Shown in pieces: positions 1-7,102 of a DNA stretch of 10,445 nucleotides (position 1 is the stretch's first letter; each line of letters opens with the position of its first letter). Origin of the DNA: JBNJEM01 sp051745935. Lineage in GTDB: Bacteria > Planctomycetota > Planctomycetia > Pirellulales > Pirellulaceae. The DNA lies in NCBI GenBank assembly GCA_051745935.1, contig JBNJEM010000250.1, positions 1 to 10,445 on the forward strand. Reading direction: 5' to 3'. The translations under genes were made by a program, and so were the position numbers. A model generated the notes under the pieces. That model searched no databases and was not told the origin of the DNA. It worked only from the letters and a program-made list of their open reading frames with translations.

Positions 1-118
1 CTGTGGAGCGCGCAGGCCGCCGTCCGCCGTCATGGATCCTTGCCGGTCCAACGCGCGGGCGAGCGGACTCTGGCCTTGCGGTTAAACAGGGTACGTCATA
101 AGGGATTTGTGATCACGA
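1..118 (+). repeat. Left arm of ~118-bp imperfect inverted repeat
   Basis: This stretch matches the reverse complement of 7351-7467 from the first base of the window to the GTGATCACGA at 109-118. By hand alignment I count about 8 mismatches and one 1-base gap, or about 92% identity. Similarity stops just after position 118. The left limit is unknown because the window begins inside the repeat. Bases 43-117 read in one frame without a stop and match the other arm at the protein level, so the arm may derive from an old coding end. No transposase or target-site duplication can be seen. Confidence 0.85.
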
Positions 119-168
119 GTTGCCGCTACCGGCATCACCCTGGCCTTCCATCCCGTGAACAGCTCCTT

Positions 169-1416
169 TTAGCTCATTGCTTCCGAACCCTCCAGCACCT
201 TTGCCACCTCGCGGATTCCCACTCCCGGGCCCTCCGGGACTCGGAGGTTTCCGTTGTTAATCGCAAGCGCCGGTTCGAACCAGTCGCGATACCGTTCGAT
301 GTTCCGTTTGTATTCCTGATAGAGTCCGATGTCGGGTGTGAAGGAGGCGAAGTGCAGCATGTAGATGAAGCCGAAGCCGCCGGAGATGTGGACCGTCGTC
401 GGCATGTCGGCCAGTTGGGCCATGCGGGCGACGCGGGTGGAACGGATCAACCCACCGTAGTACTGGAGGTCGGGCTGGACGATATCGACGCCCCGGTTGG
501 CGATCGTCCAGCGGAATCGCCGCTGGCTGAACTCCTGCTCGCCGCCGGCCACGGGGATGGCGAGCGTGTCGGTCACGACCTTCGTGTCCTGCAGGTGGTC
601 GAAGGGGCACGGCTCCTCGAAGTAGACGGCGTCGATCTCTTCGAGCAGGCGGCCGATGCGAATCGCCTCGGGCGGGTCGTAGGAGCTGTTCGAGTCGGCG
701 TGGATGGCGATGCCTTCACCCAGGACTTTTCGCGACAACGTGATCAGCTTTTCGGTCCGGCCGGGCATGGAGTCGGCGTTGCGGCTCATGCGTCCGCCCA
801 CACGGAACTTGATCGCCCTGCCGCCAGTCTCTTCGATGAGCCGCCCGAGGTATTCGACTTCATCCGCCGGAGTCGTGTGCCGGTTGCCGCTGGCGACGTA
901 GAAGGGCACCTCGCGGCGGATAATGGTGCCCAGCAGTTCTCCGATCGGTTTGTTTGCGATGCGTCCGAGCATGTCCAACACGGCGAATTCGATCCAGGCC
1001 ACCGGGCACCAGAGGGCGATCCCCTGTAGTTTGTAATTGCTGCGGAAGCGGTAGACCTCCCACAGGTGGTCATCGAGATTCCGGGCGTCCTTGCCGCGGA
1101 AGTAGGGGGCGACGCGCTGGTTGAAGACGGGATAGAGGTAGGCCGCGCGGCTGTTGGTGACGGCGATGCCCTCGGCGCCGTCTTTGGATCGGACGTAGAC
1201 GAAGTGTTCCTTGCCCTTTTTCAGCAGCTTGATCGAGTCGATGACGACAGGAGTGTCGAACAGGTCCCTCTTGAGCACGGGGCGGGCCGCCGCGACATCC
1301 AGGTCGGCGATGCTGGGCTGCTCACCGCGTGTCGGCGAAGCAAAGCCACCCAGGCACGCGGATGCCGAGAGGCCGGCGGTGGTTTGGAGGAAACGGCGGC
1401 GTGGAATGGTCATCAT
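169..1416 (-). CDS. Mandelate racemase/muconate lactonizing enzyme family protein (enolase superfamily), Tat-exported
   Basis: The 415-residue product has a twin-arginine signal (RRRFLQTTAG at 6-15, then a short hydrophobic stretch to about 25), so it is probably exported folded. The enolase-superfamily fold follows: a capping domain to about residue 165, then the barrel. Visible active-site candidates are K203-x-R205 on strand 2, metal ligands D241, E267 or E268 and E293 (in GGEQE), and the D316/H343 dyad (QPD and TVHISGG), which fits the mandelate racemase subgroup. Members abstract a proton next to a carboxylate, so a racemase or sugar-acid dehydratase is possible; the substrate cannot be told. 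Length is near the usual ~380 plus signal. Two ATGs are adjacent (1416, 1413). AAGGGAG lies just upstream and is better spaced for the second. It is the last of four same-strand genes, separated by about 500 bp from its upstream neighbour, so it may have its own promoter. Confidence 0.9.
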   Translation of the reverse strand: MMTIPRRRFLQTTAGLSASACLGGFASPTRGEQPSIADLDVAAARPVLKRDLFDTPVVIDSIKLLKKGKEHFVYVRSKDGAEGIAVTNSRAAYLYPVFNQRVAPYFRGKDARNLDDHLWEVYRFRSNYKLQGIALWCPVAWIEFAVLDMLGRIANKPIGELLGTIIRREVPFYVASGNRHTTPADEVEYLGRLIEETGGRAIKFRVGGRMSRNADSMPGRTEKLITLSRKVLGEGIAIHADSNSSYDPPEAIRIGRLLEEIDAVYFEEPCPFDHLQDTKVVTDTLAIPVAGGEQEFSQRRFRWTIANRGVDIVQPDLQYYGGLIRSTRVARMAQLADMPTTVHISGGFGFIYMLHFASFTPDIGLYQEYKRNIERYRDWFEPALAINNGNLRVPEGPGVGIREVAKVLEGSEAMS

Positions 1417-1432
1417 GCACTCCCTTCATAAG

Positions 1433-1514
1433 GCAAGTATGTTTCAGGCGGTCGGACTTGTCCGGATGGAAAGCTGCCCGACGCAAACCGTCCTCCCGTT
1501 GGTGGGACTCGCGG
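1433..1514 (+). repeat. Dispersed repeat, copy A
   Basis: The core is TTTCAGGCGG, a variable stretch, then GCTGCCCGACGC and CCGTCCTCC. It recurs inverted at 1755-1832 (copy B) and in the same orientation at 5219-5282 (copy C). Against copy C I count about 7 mismatches in 64 bases. On the minus strand it stays open in one frame with a conserved EDGxRRAA...HP...RLK pattern. It lies just upstream of the enolase-superfamily gene start and is entered in frame by the broken small gene at 1508-1699. Confidence 0.8.
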
Positions 1515-1699
1515 GCATCCGATTCCTCCGCGTCCAGTGCTTGGAACAAATCGTCCGCGAGCCTTACCAAATGATCGTCGGTTAAGAACGTTTCTGGCAA
1601 CTCGCCGCTACGTCGGAGCAGCTCCATCAATAGCTCGTGTTGTTCTTGCGGTTCAGGCGATTCAAAGGTTGCCAACAACTGGGCGACAGTTTCAGATAT
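1508..1699 (-). pseudogene. Small antitoxin-like protein, start codon lost and C-terminus run into a repeat
   Basis: A 64-codon minus-strand frame (SETVAQLLATFESPEP..., ...LVRLADDLFQALDAEES) has the charged helical pattern and the LADDLFQALDAEE tail of small antitoxin-like proteins that I recall from planctomycetes and cyanobacteria. That family match is from memory and tentative. The codon where translation should begin, at 1699-1697, is ATA. It sits 7 bases after GGAG (1710-1707), the expected spacing for a start, so an ATG-to-ATA change is likely. The next usable start is TTG at 1678, which lacks a good ribosome site. The frame has no stop after DARE; it reads through repeat copy A and into the enolase-superfamily gene, stopping at 1322. 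No partner toxin gene is visible. Confidence 0.4.
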
Positions 1700-1754
1700 G
1701 GTTCGTCTCCGTGGCTCAATTCCGAACTATACCGATCGCGGATGACTTTCTCCG

Positions 1755-1832
1755 CCGCGAGTCCGACCAACGGGAGGACGGCCTGCGTCGGGCAGCGTCC
1801 CATCCGGAAAAATTCAACCGCCTGAAATATAT
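1755..1832 (-). repeat. Dispersed repeat, copy B (inverted relative to A)
   Basis: The reverse complement of this stretch matches copy A, including the outer GTTGGT-GACTCGC part that copy C lacks, so A and B share a longer unit. Read on the plus strand, it keeps the EDGLRRAA...HPEK...NRLK reading. A and B face each other around the small broken gene, with about 240 bases between them. Confidence 0.8.
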
Positions 1833-1870
1833 CTCACGGTACATGGATTTGACTCGTTCCCATATCACAA

Positions 1871-1891
1871 AAACGGTTCCTGACACCGTTT
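1871..1891 (-). terminator. Hairpin 3' of the PQQ gene, possible terminator
   Basis: On the minus strand AAACGGT, a 7-base loop GTCAGGA and ACCGTTT form a perfect 7-bp stem, and the T tract continues two bases past the stem (ACCGTTTTTG). It begins about 20 bases after the stop codon of the PQQ gene, the right place for a Rho-independent terminator, though the T run is short and the stem only moderately GC-rich. I recall very similar GTCAGGAACCGTTTTT elements scattered through planctomycete intergenic DNA, so it may instead be a dispersed repeat that happens to lie here. Confidence 0.5.
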
Positions 1892-1911
1892 CTCTTTTCG
1901 CGAAGCCGCGG

Positions 1912-4900
1912 CTACGGCTCCGACCCGGCGAAGCAGATAAGCTTGCCGTCGGTCGCGCTCAGGTAAAGCTTTCCCGCCGCCGCGGCCATGCCGTCGAAAA
2001 CCGGCGGAGCGGCCAGCTCCAGCTGGAAAAGTTTCGTGCCGTCGGCCGCCGAAACGGCCCGCAAGCGGGCGCCCCTCCGGCCCTCCAGCGCCGCGTACGG
2101 ATCGTCTTCGGGAAGCACATCCGGCGCGCCGGCCAGCAGCAGCGTGTCTTTGGCGAGCACCATGCCCCGGGCGCGAATCGGCACCCGCTGCTTCCAGCGA
2201 ACCAGCTCGCCCTTGGCGCTCTCTTTGCGATGGCGGCCTTCGGCGCCGGCCGATCCCTCCGGGTCGCGGCGGTAAGCCGCCAGCGAGTATCCTTCCCTGC
2301 CGGGAATGAACCGGGGACTCATCGGACCCTGTCCCGGAAACGCGTTCAGCGTGTAGACCGTGCCCTCGCCGAAGCAAAGAATCTGGCCGGAATAAGGTGC
2401 GTTGGCGCGGTAATGGCGGCCCGGCCACTGGGCACCGTAGGTCCACCGCCCCCGGTCCCACCAACTGTCGTCGAGTAGTCCGGTGGTCGACATCAGGTGC
2501 GGCTGGACCTTTCGGCTTCCTCGCTCCGCAAACGGTTGACCGGGCAAGCGTTCGAGATGGCGGTCGAACGCGTTGAATCCCAGAAACACGCGATCCTCCT
2601 GGCCGACGAGCACATCCGATTTCGCGCCCTCCATGTGGTAGGGCGCGGAGGGTTTTTCGTCGGGATCGAACCACGGCCCGCTCAACCGGCCTTTGTGCCG
2701 GATTTCTCCGCTTTGCGGGTCCAGGGCGTAAAGATACAACCCTCCGTCGAGGAAGCTCGACCGCCCGGCGGAGCAATACACCAGGCCGTTCTGGACCAGG
2801 ACGCTCCCGTGCACCGGCCACCGCGACTCGACCTGCCCTCGCACCACGCAATGGGCCTCGGAAGGCGCCGCCTGGAAACGCCAGGCCAAGGTGCCGTCCG
2901 ACGCCCGCAGGCAGTACACCTTACCGTCGGTGCATCCGAACAACAGCAGGCCGCCGTGCACCGCGGGCGGCGAATCGACGCGCCCGTCGGCGGTGTACTG
3001 CCAAAGCTCCTCGCCACGGTCGGCGGAAACCGCATGGATGGTGTGCGTGTCGATCGAAACGACATAAACCGTGCCGCCGGCAATCACCGGCTGGGTCAGC
3101 CGACCTTCGATGTCGGCCGTCCAACGGGTGCGCAAATCGGCCGGGACGGCGGAGGCGGCCGCTCCACTTCGGCGTGGATCGTGCCGATACATGGGCCAGT
3201 CGCTTTGAAGGTCCCCACTCGCAGACTCAAGCTCGGACGCCTTCCCATAAGCGGGACCACGTTCGAGCTGGTTCTCCGAATCGGGTTGAGGCTGTTCCTC
3301 CGGGGATTTCGCGGGCCCCACCGCGTTGAAACCGTCGAGAAGCACACCCAGGTAGCAAATGCAGGGGTGGGGTGGTAGATAAATCAGGCCGTAGGACGGC
3401 ATCACGCCGTAGCCGCATTCCCCCCGGGCCCAGTCAACCCGCTCGTGGTTTTCTCCTTCGGCAACGTCGACGAACTCCATGCCGCGTTTCGGCCAGATGA
3501 GGAATCTCTCGGTGGCCTTGCTGGGATAGCACCGCACATGGTGCCCCGGCGAGAGCAGGCCGCCGACTTCCACCTCGCGGGCGACCTTGCCGGTGCCGAG
3601 GTCGAACCCCTTGACCGTCTCGCCCGAGACAAGGGGCGCCGCGAAGGGCGTCCGGTGCAGTTGAGGATAGCCGCGGCAGCCGGCGATTTGAGGCATCGGT
3701 CCGCCCCAGATCGTTCCTTGAATGATGAACATGTCGGGAGGATGCCGCACGGACATCCGGTGCAGCCCCGGTCCCTGCCAAAGCCGCTCGCCGGTCTCCA
3801 CCGAAAACACCACAACGCCCCGGTCTCCCGCGTGCACGACCTTGTCCTCGTACATGACCAGGGTTCCGCCGACTCCCGTAATGTCCGGCCAGGTGGGACA
3901 TTCAGCTCGCCAGAGCTCCCTTCCGCGGCGAAGGTCGAGGCAAACGATCTGTTCCAGGTTGTGGTAGCACACGCGGTCGCCGAGGGCCGCCAGCGACAGG
4001 GCGACAATTCGTTTCTCCCGGTGCTTCCAAAGCGCCTCGCCGGTTTCGGCATCGAGCGCGAGGATCGTTTCGTCGCCCATCGAGGCCGGGGGAATGTCGG
4101 GCGTTTTGTCCTTGCGGGCCTTGGCCAACACGGCTTTCGAACTCCCTGGACCGAGCGGATAGTCGGGGATCGACTTCCGTTGGCGGACGAGCAGCACGCC
4201 GTCGTGGCAGATCAGTTCGTCGTTGTTCTTTCCGCTCTGGAAGGTATTGAGCACCTTGCCGGTATCGGGATCCAGCACCGATATTCCCGTTTCGCGAAAC
4301 CCCAGCGTGACGAAAACCTTGCCGCCAGCAACCACCAGCCGCCGGGGCAGAGTCATCGGTTCCCGGCAGTGCCACACGCCGCCCCAGACCGTGCTGCCCC
4401 AATCGGAGAACTTTTTCTTCCACAGCAGAACGCCGCTGAAGGCATCCCGGGCGCACAAGGCCCATCGCTCCGGCAGGTCCGGCACGAGGATCCCCCGGGC
4501 GCCCTCGTCTTCAATATAGAACAGTTTGCCCTGGCCGGAGACCATGGTCGTCACGCTGGCCGCATGCTCATGGCTGCGGGCCCAGCGCGGGCGGGCGGTC
4601 CACTGGAGATGCCGCGGTGGCCCCACCCGGGTGTCGTGAGAAACCGCGTTGCCGCTGGCGTCGTGCCGGTAGTGGGGCCAGTCGTCCATCTCTTCGGGCC
4701 GCGGTTTGACGAGCCTTTCCATGCCCCGTGGTCCCTTGTCGGCCGGCAGCCTGATCGCCACACCGCCGGGGCAAAGGACCCGAAGAAGCTCGTCCTTTTC
4801 CACGGACAGCGGGTCGCTGACCACGATCAGGTTGACCAGGCCGTCGATGTAGGGAAGCCGGCGTCCATCGAACCGGCGCGCGGACACCTTGCCGTAAAGA

Positions 4901-5193
4901 CCGGCCGACTTGAGGCGCGATCGGGCCGCCGCCACGCTCGCCGGGTCCGTATCGAGCCCTTGAACAACCCATCCGTCCGGGGCGCCCAATGCGGCGGTAA
5001 GCCGCCCGTCGCCGCAGCCCAGATGAACCATCAGCCCGCCAGCCACACCGGCCTCATCGAGGATTTTGGCGGCCCTGTCGCCCGGCGCGAAACCCTCGTT
5101 CTCCGCGGCGGATCCAGACCCACCCCCAAAAAGGAAAACAAGCCCCAAGCACAAGAAAACCGATCGGAAAACATCCGAGTTTCTGGCGTTCAT
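1912..5193 (-). CDS. Exported methyltransferase-like domain fused to two PQQ-type beta-propellers
   Basis: The 1093-residue product begins with a Sec-type signal peptide (hydrophobic 11-22, AXA-like end near 30). Residues 40-165 resemble a class I SAM methyltransferase: motif I VHLGCGDG at 56-63, acidic loop LDTDP at 80-84, a strand NLIVVSD at 121-127, and LLRVLCPGG at 136-144. Two propeller halves follow, each opening with a DWP-x-YRHD motif (171-178 and 665-672) and built from repeats of the type 'ALDAETGEALWKH' (379-391) and 'CLRASDGTLAWRF'. A charged linker with few motifs lies at about 628-663. The start is firm: GGAGGAG lies 7 bases before the ATG. The propeller probably works in the periplasm or at the outer membrane, possibly as a scaffold or a PQQ-dependent or sensory protein; I see no clear dehydrogenase active site. 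It lies 165 bases after the epimerase-like gene, with a remnant of a related gene between them. Confidence 0.85.
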   Translation of the reverse strand: MNARNSDVFRSVFLCLGLVFLFGGGSGSAAENEGFAPGDRAAKILDEAGVAGGLMVHLGCGDGRLTAALGAPDGWVVQGLDTDPASVAAARSRLKSAGLYGKVSARRFDGRRLPYIDGLVNLIVVSDPLSVEKDELLRVLCPGGVAIRLPADKGPRGMERLVKPRPEEMDDWPHYRHDASGNAVSHDTRVGPPRHLQWTARPRWARSHEHAASVTTMVSGQGKLFYIEDEGARGILVPDLPERWALCARDAFSGVLLWKKKFSDWGSTVWGGVWHCREPMTLPRRLVVAGGKVFVTLGFRETGISVLDPDTGKVLNTFQSGKNNDELICHDGVLLVRQRKSIPDYPLGPGSSKAVLAKARKDKTPDIPPASMGDETILALDAETGEALWKHREKRIVALSLAALGDRVCYHNLEQIVCLDLRRGRELWRAECPTWPDITGVGGTLVMYEDKVVHAGDRGVVVFSVETGERLWQGPGLHRMSVRHPPDMFIIQGTIWGGPMPQIAGCRGYPQLHRTPFAAPLVSGETVKGFDLGTGKVAREVEVGGLLSPGHHVRCYPSKATERFLIWPKRGMEFVDVAEGENHERVDWARGECGYGVMPSYGLIYLPPHPCICYLGVLLDGFNAVGPAKSPEEQPQPDSENQLERGPAYGKASELESASGDLQSDWPMYRHDPRRSGAAASAVPADLRTRWTADIEGRLTQPVIAGGTVYVVSIDTHTIHAVSADRGEELWQYTADGRVDSPPAVHGGLLLFGCTDGKVYCLRASDGTLAWRFQAAPSEAHCVVRGQVESRWPVHGSVLVQNGLVYCSAGRSSFLDGGLYLYALDPQSGEIRHKGRLSGPWFDPDEKPSAPYHMEGAKSDVLVGQEDRVFLGFNAFDRHLERLPGQPFAERGSRKVQPHLMSTTGLLDDSWWDRGRWTYGAQWPGRHYRANAPYSGQILCFGEGTVYTLNAFPGQGPMSPRFIPGREGYSLAAYRRDPEGSAGAEGRHRKESAKGELVRWKQRVPIRARGMVLAKDTLLLAGAPDVLPEDDPYAALEGRRGARLRAVSAADGTKLFQLELAAPPVFDGMAAAAGKLYLSATDGKLICFAGSEP

Positions 5194-5218
5194 GGTTTCG
5201 CTCCTCCGGTTGCAACTA

Positions 5219-5282
5219 GCAAGTATCTTTCAGGCGGTTGGATTTTTCCGGGTGGAACGCTGCCCGACGCACACCGTCCTCC
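5219..5282 (+). repeat. Dispersed repeat, copy C
   Basis: This matches copy A (1433-1496) in the same orientation, from GCAAGTAT to CCGTCCTCC, with about 89% identity by hand count. On the minus strand it is read in frame from the PQQ remnant at 5276-5358 and ends at a TAG at 5216-5218. It ends about 25 bases before the start of the PQQ gene, so it lies in or near that gene's leader. Confidence 0.8.
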
Positions 5283-5358
5283 ATCGCCATATAGAGCTTC
5301 CCCTCGGCTGCGGACATACCGTCGAATACTGGCAACGAGGAAACGTCGTACTCTCCAA
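5276..5358 (-). pseudogene. C-terminal remnant of a PQQ-propeller protein (stub 2)
   Basis: The minus-strand reading VSSLPVFDGMSAAEGKLYMA, followed by MEDG, lines up with the last propeller strand of the intact protein (APPVFDGMAAAAGKLYLS, then ATDGK). It has no start and no preceding propeller. It begins at the stop of the epimerase-like gene and passes in frame into dispersed repeat C instead of the usual ending with a cysteine (ICFAGSEP). Codon choices differ from the intact gene, so it looks like the end of a different paralogue and not a recent duplicate. Confidence 0.7.
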
Positions 5359-6288
5359 TCACGTTCCCCGGGCCGGCCACCGACCGGCCACGTATTCGCC
5401 GCTGCGCCGAATGCCTTCGGGGGTCACGCGGTCCGGGTTCATTTCCAGCATCATCGAGCCCTGGTATCGAATCGCCGCCAGCGATTCGAAGAGATCGCGC
5501 CAGTCCACTTTTCCAGTACCGATCTCGATGTGGTCGACCGTGCCGGTGTTGTCGTGCAAGTGGAGATGGAAAAGCAGATCGGCAAGAAAGTGGACCTGCC
5601 CGCCGATGGTGCCCCAAGGCCGGTAGCCCGGACGGTGGTCGAAGTACATGTGTCCCACGTCGAGCGTGACGCCGATCCACTCCCGGCGCGGCTTTCGCAG
5701 CCACGAGAAGCCGCGATTGAGTTCGATGCCGACGCGAACCTCGGCCTTTCGCGCCGCGGCGTCGAGCCGGTCGAGGTCTCTCTGCCACCTGTCCGCGCCG
5801 CCTTTGACGTCCAGCGGGGGAGGAACCGCATGAACGGTGACCACCGAAACCCCCACGTCGGCCGCGAACCGGAGCACCTGCTCGAGCTTCGCCAAAACCT
5901 TCTCGGGCGTGTTGGCCTTCAGCTCGGCCTCAAAGGGAGCGTGAATCTCGCACTGGCGAAACGGCGAGATCAGCTTCCGGACGCGCCGCCGCCGCGCCGC
6001 ATCGGCGTCTTCAGGGTCGATCCCGCGCCACTTGCCCGGCGTCCCCCGCGAGGCGTGGAACCCGATCGACTCGAAGCCTGCCTCCGCCACCCAGGCCACT
6101 TGCTCGTCGAAGTCGAGGATGTCGCCGATTCGCCAGAGCATCACGCCCCGCGTCAGCCTCAACGGCTCCTTGGCGGCTGGCGGGCTCGAGGACGATGGCC
6201 CGGCGGCCGCCGCCGCCCGTGGCGCGATCACCGAGGCGGCGGAGCACGCTAGGAACGCCCGTCTCGATAGGCAAATGCGGTGGTTCAC
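5359..6288 (-). CDS. Sugar phosphate isomerase/epimerase-like TIM-barrel protein (AP endonuclease family 2 fold), Tat-exported
   Basis: The 309-residue product carries a Tat signal (SRRAFLACSAASVIA at 8-22, then an alanine-rich end to about 29). The rest is a xylose-isomerase-like barrel. Probable metal ligands and active-site residues are H116 (IHAPFE), H153 (TVHA), E189 (IELNRG), D210 and H213 (LDVGH), H243 or H245 (LHLHDN) and E282 (LEMNPD). The GTGKVDW segment at 257-263 is usual in this family. Members isomerise or epimerise sugars, oxidise keto-sugars or act on inositols, so the substrate is open. The start is GTG at 6288, with GAGAGGAGG 7 bases upstream. The frame is open much further upstream, but only across the sulfatase in another frame. 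The GTG overlaps the sulfatase stop (GTGA), so the two are probably translationally coupled. Confidence 0.88.
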   Translation of the reverse strand: MNHRICLSRRAFLACSAASVIAPRAAAAAGPSSSSPPAAKEPLRLTRGVMLWRIGDILDFDEQVAWVAEAGFESIGFHASRGTPGKWRGIDPEDADAARRRRVRKLISPFRQCEIHAPFEAELKANTPEKVLAKLEQVLRFAADVGVSVVTVHAVPPPLDVKGGADRWQRDLDRLDAAARKAEVRVGIELNRGFSWLRKPRREWIGVTLDVGHMYFDHRPGYRPWGTIGGQVHFLADLLFHLHLHDNTGTVDHIEIGTGKVDWRDLFESLAAIRYQGSMMLEMNPDRVTPEGIRRSGEYVAGRWPARGT

Positions 6289-6300
6289 TTTCGGGCCTCC
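6285..6300 (-). promoter_or_regulatory. Ribosome site and GTGA overlap joining the sulfatase and epimerase-like genes
   Basis: On the minus strand GGAGGC (6300-6295) precedes a GTG start at 6288, whose TG is shared with the sulfatase TGA (6287-6285). The ribosome site for the second gene thus forms the final codons (REEARK) of the truncated sulfatase. This decides the GTG start and suggests that the cut sulfatase end is really upstream sequence of the epimerase-like gene. Confidence 0.7.
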
Positions 6301-7067
6301 TCTCGCATTACAATCGTGATCATCCCATAGAATTCGGCCATCGGGCTGGGCACGCCCTGATCCTTGTAGGGCCGCGAGTACTTCGGGGCGACCAGGAAGG
6401 GCCCGTGGGGGGCGTTGGTGGAAAGATAGCAGAAGAAGGGCCGATCCGCGTCCGCCTGGATGAAGTCGATGGCGGCCTTGAACCACACATCGGTACAGTA
6501 ACCTTCGCACTTCTGCGGCGTGCCGTTTCGGAAATAGGTGTCGTCGAAGTAGTCGTTTCCCCAATAGTCCGGTGCCTGGCCGACGCCGCCTCCCCCGTGA
6601 ATGAGCACCTCCTGGAACCCGCGGTCCTGGGGTCGGAAGGGGAAGTTGTCGCCCAGGTGCCACTTGCCGAAGCACCCGGTGCGATAGCCGCTCCTCTGGA
6701 AGACTTCGGCCATCGTCGTCGCGTCCGCCCGCGGCAGGGATCGCCCCCAGGTGGTTCCCCAGGCGCCCACCCGCACGGGGTTCTGGCCGGTCATCAATCC
6801 CGCCCGCGTGGGCGTGCACACAGGCGAAACATGAAAATCCGTCAGGCGCACGGACTCCGCGTGCAGCCGATCCAGGTTCGGTGTCTGGATGACCGTGTTC
6901 CCATGGCAGGCCAGATCGCCGTAGCCCTGATCGTCGGTGATCACCAGGATGACGTTGGGCCGAGCGCTCTCGGCGGCAGCCAAACGCCCAGAACAGGCCG
7001 CCGAGATCAACACCCCGCCCAGGGCCAGCGAAAAAGCGATCAATCGTGAACGTGAGATTGACGTCAT
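6285..7067 (-). CDS. Sulfatase, C-terminally truncated
   Basis: The 260-residue product has an export signal (hydrophobic 9-25; SAAC at 22-25 is a poor lipobox, so Sec cleavage near AAA31-33 is an alternative). The N-terminal part of a type I sulfatase is intact: metal-binding D45-D46 (ITDDQG), the formylglycine signature C84-T-P-T-R88 followed by AGLMTG, K135-W-H137 (FGKWHLG) and H221 (NAPHGP). Usual lengths are about 430-550. Here homology stops near FYGMIT (246-251), and a tail of nine codons leads to the TGA. The later DNG-type metal motif and the C-terminal subdomain are missing, so activity is unlikely. The ATG at 7067 is chosen for the GAGAGG 6-8 bases upstream and the signal peptide that follows; ATG 7121 upstream lacks a ribosome site. 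Family assignment is firm; loss of function is inferred. Confidence 0.85.
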   Translation of the reverse strand: MTSISRSRLIAFSLALGGVLISAACSGRLAAAESARPNVILVITDDQGYGDLACHGNTVIQTPNLDRLHAESVRLTDFHVSPVCTPTRAGLMTGQNPVRVGAWGTTWGRSLPRADATTMAEVFQRSGYRTGCFGKWHLGDNFPFRPQDRGFQEVLIHGGGGVGQAPDYWGNDYFDDTYFRNGTPQKCEGYCTDVWFKAAIDFIQADADRPFFCYLSTNAPHGPFLVAPKYSRPYKDQGVPSPMAEFYGMITIVMREEARK

Positions 7068-7102
7068 GCGTTTCCTCTCTTGAGAGCCGACATGTGGACG
7101 AT

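Noticed and set aside
40..1029. A 329-codon plus-strand frame starting inside the left inverted repeat
   Set aside because: It is antisense to the enolase-superfamily gene, which has clear catalytic residues. Only the first ~25 codons match anything, and that is the repeat arm.
3445..6252. A 935-codon plus-strand open frame
   Set aside because: It lies antisense to the PQQ and epimerase-like genes, has no recognisable domain, and is expected in GC-rich DNA opposite real genes.
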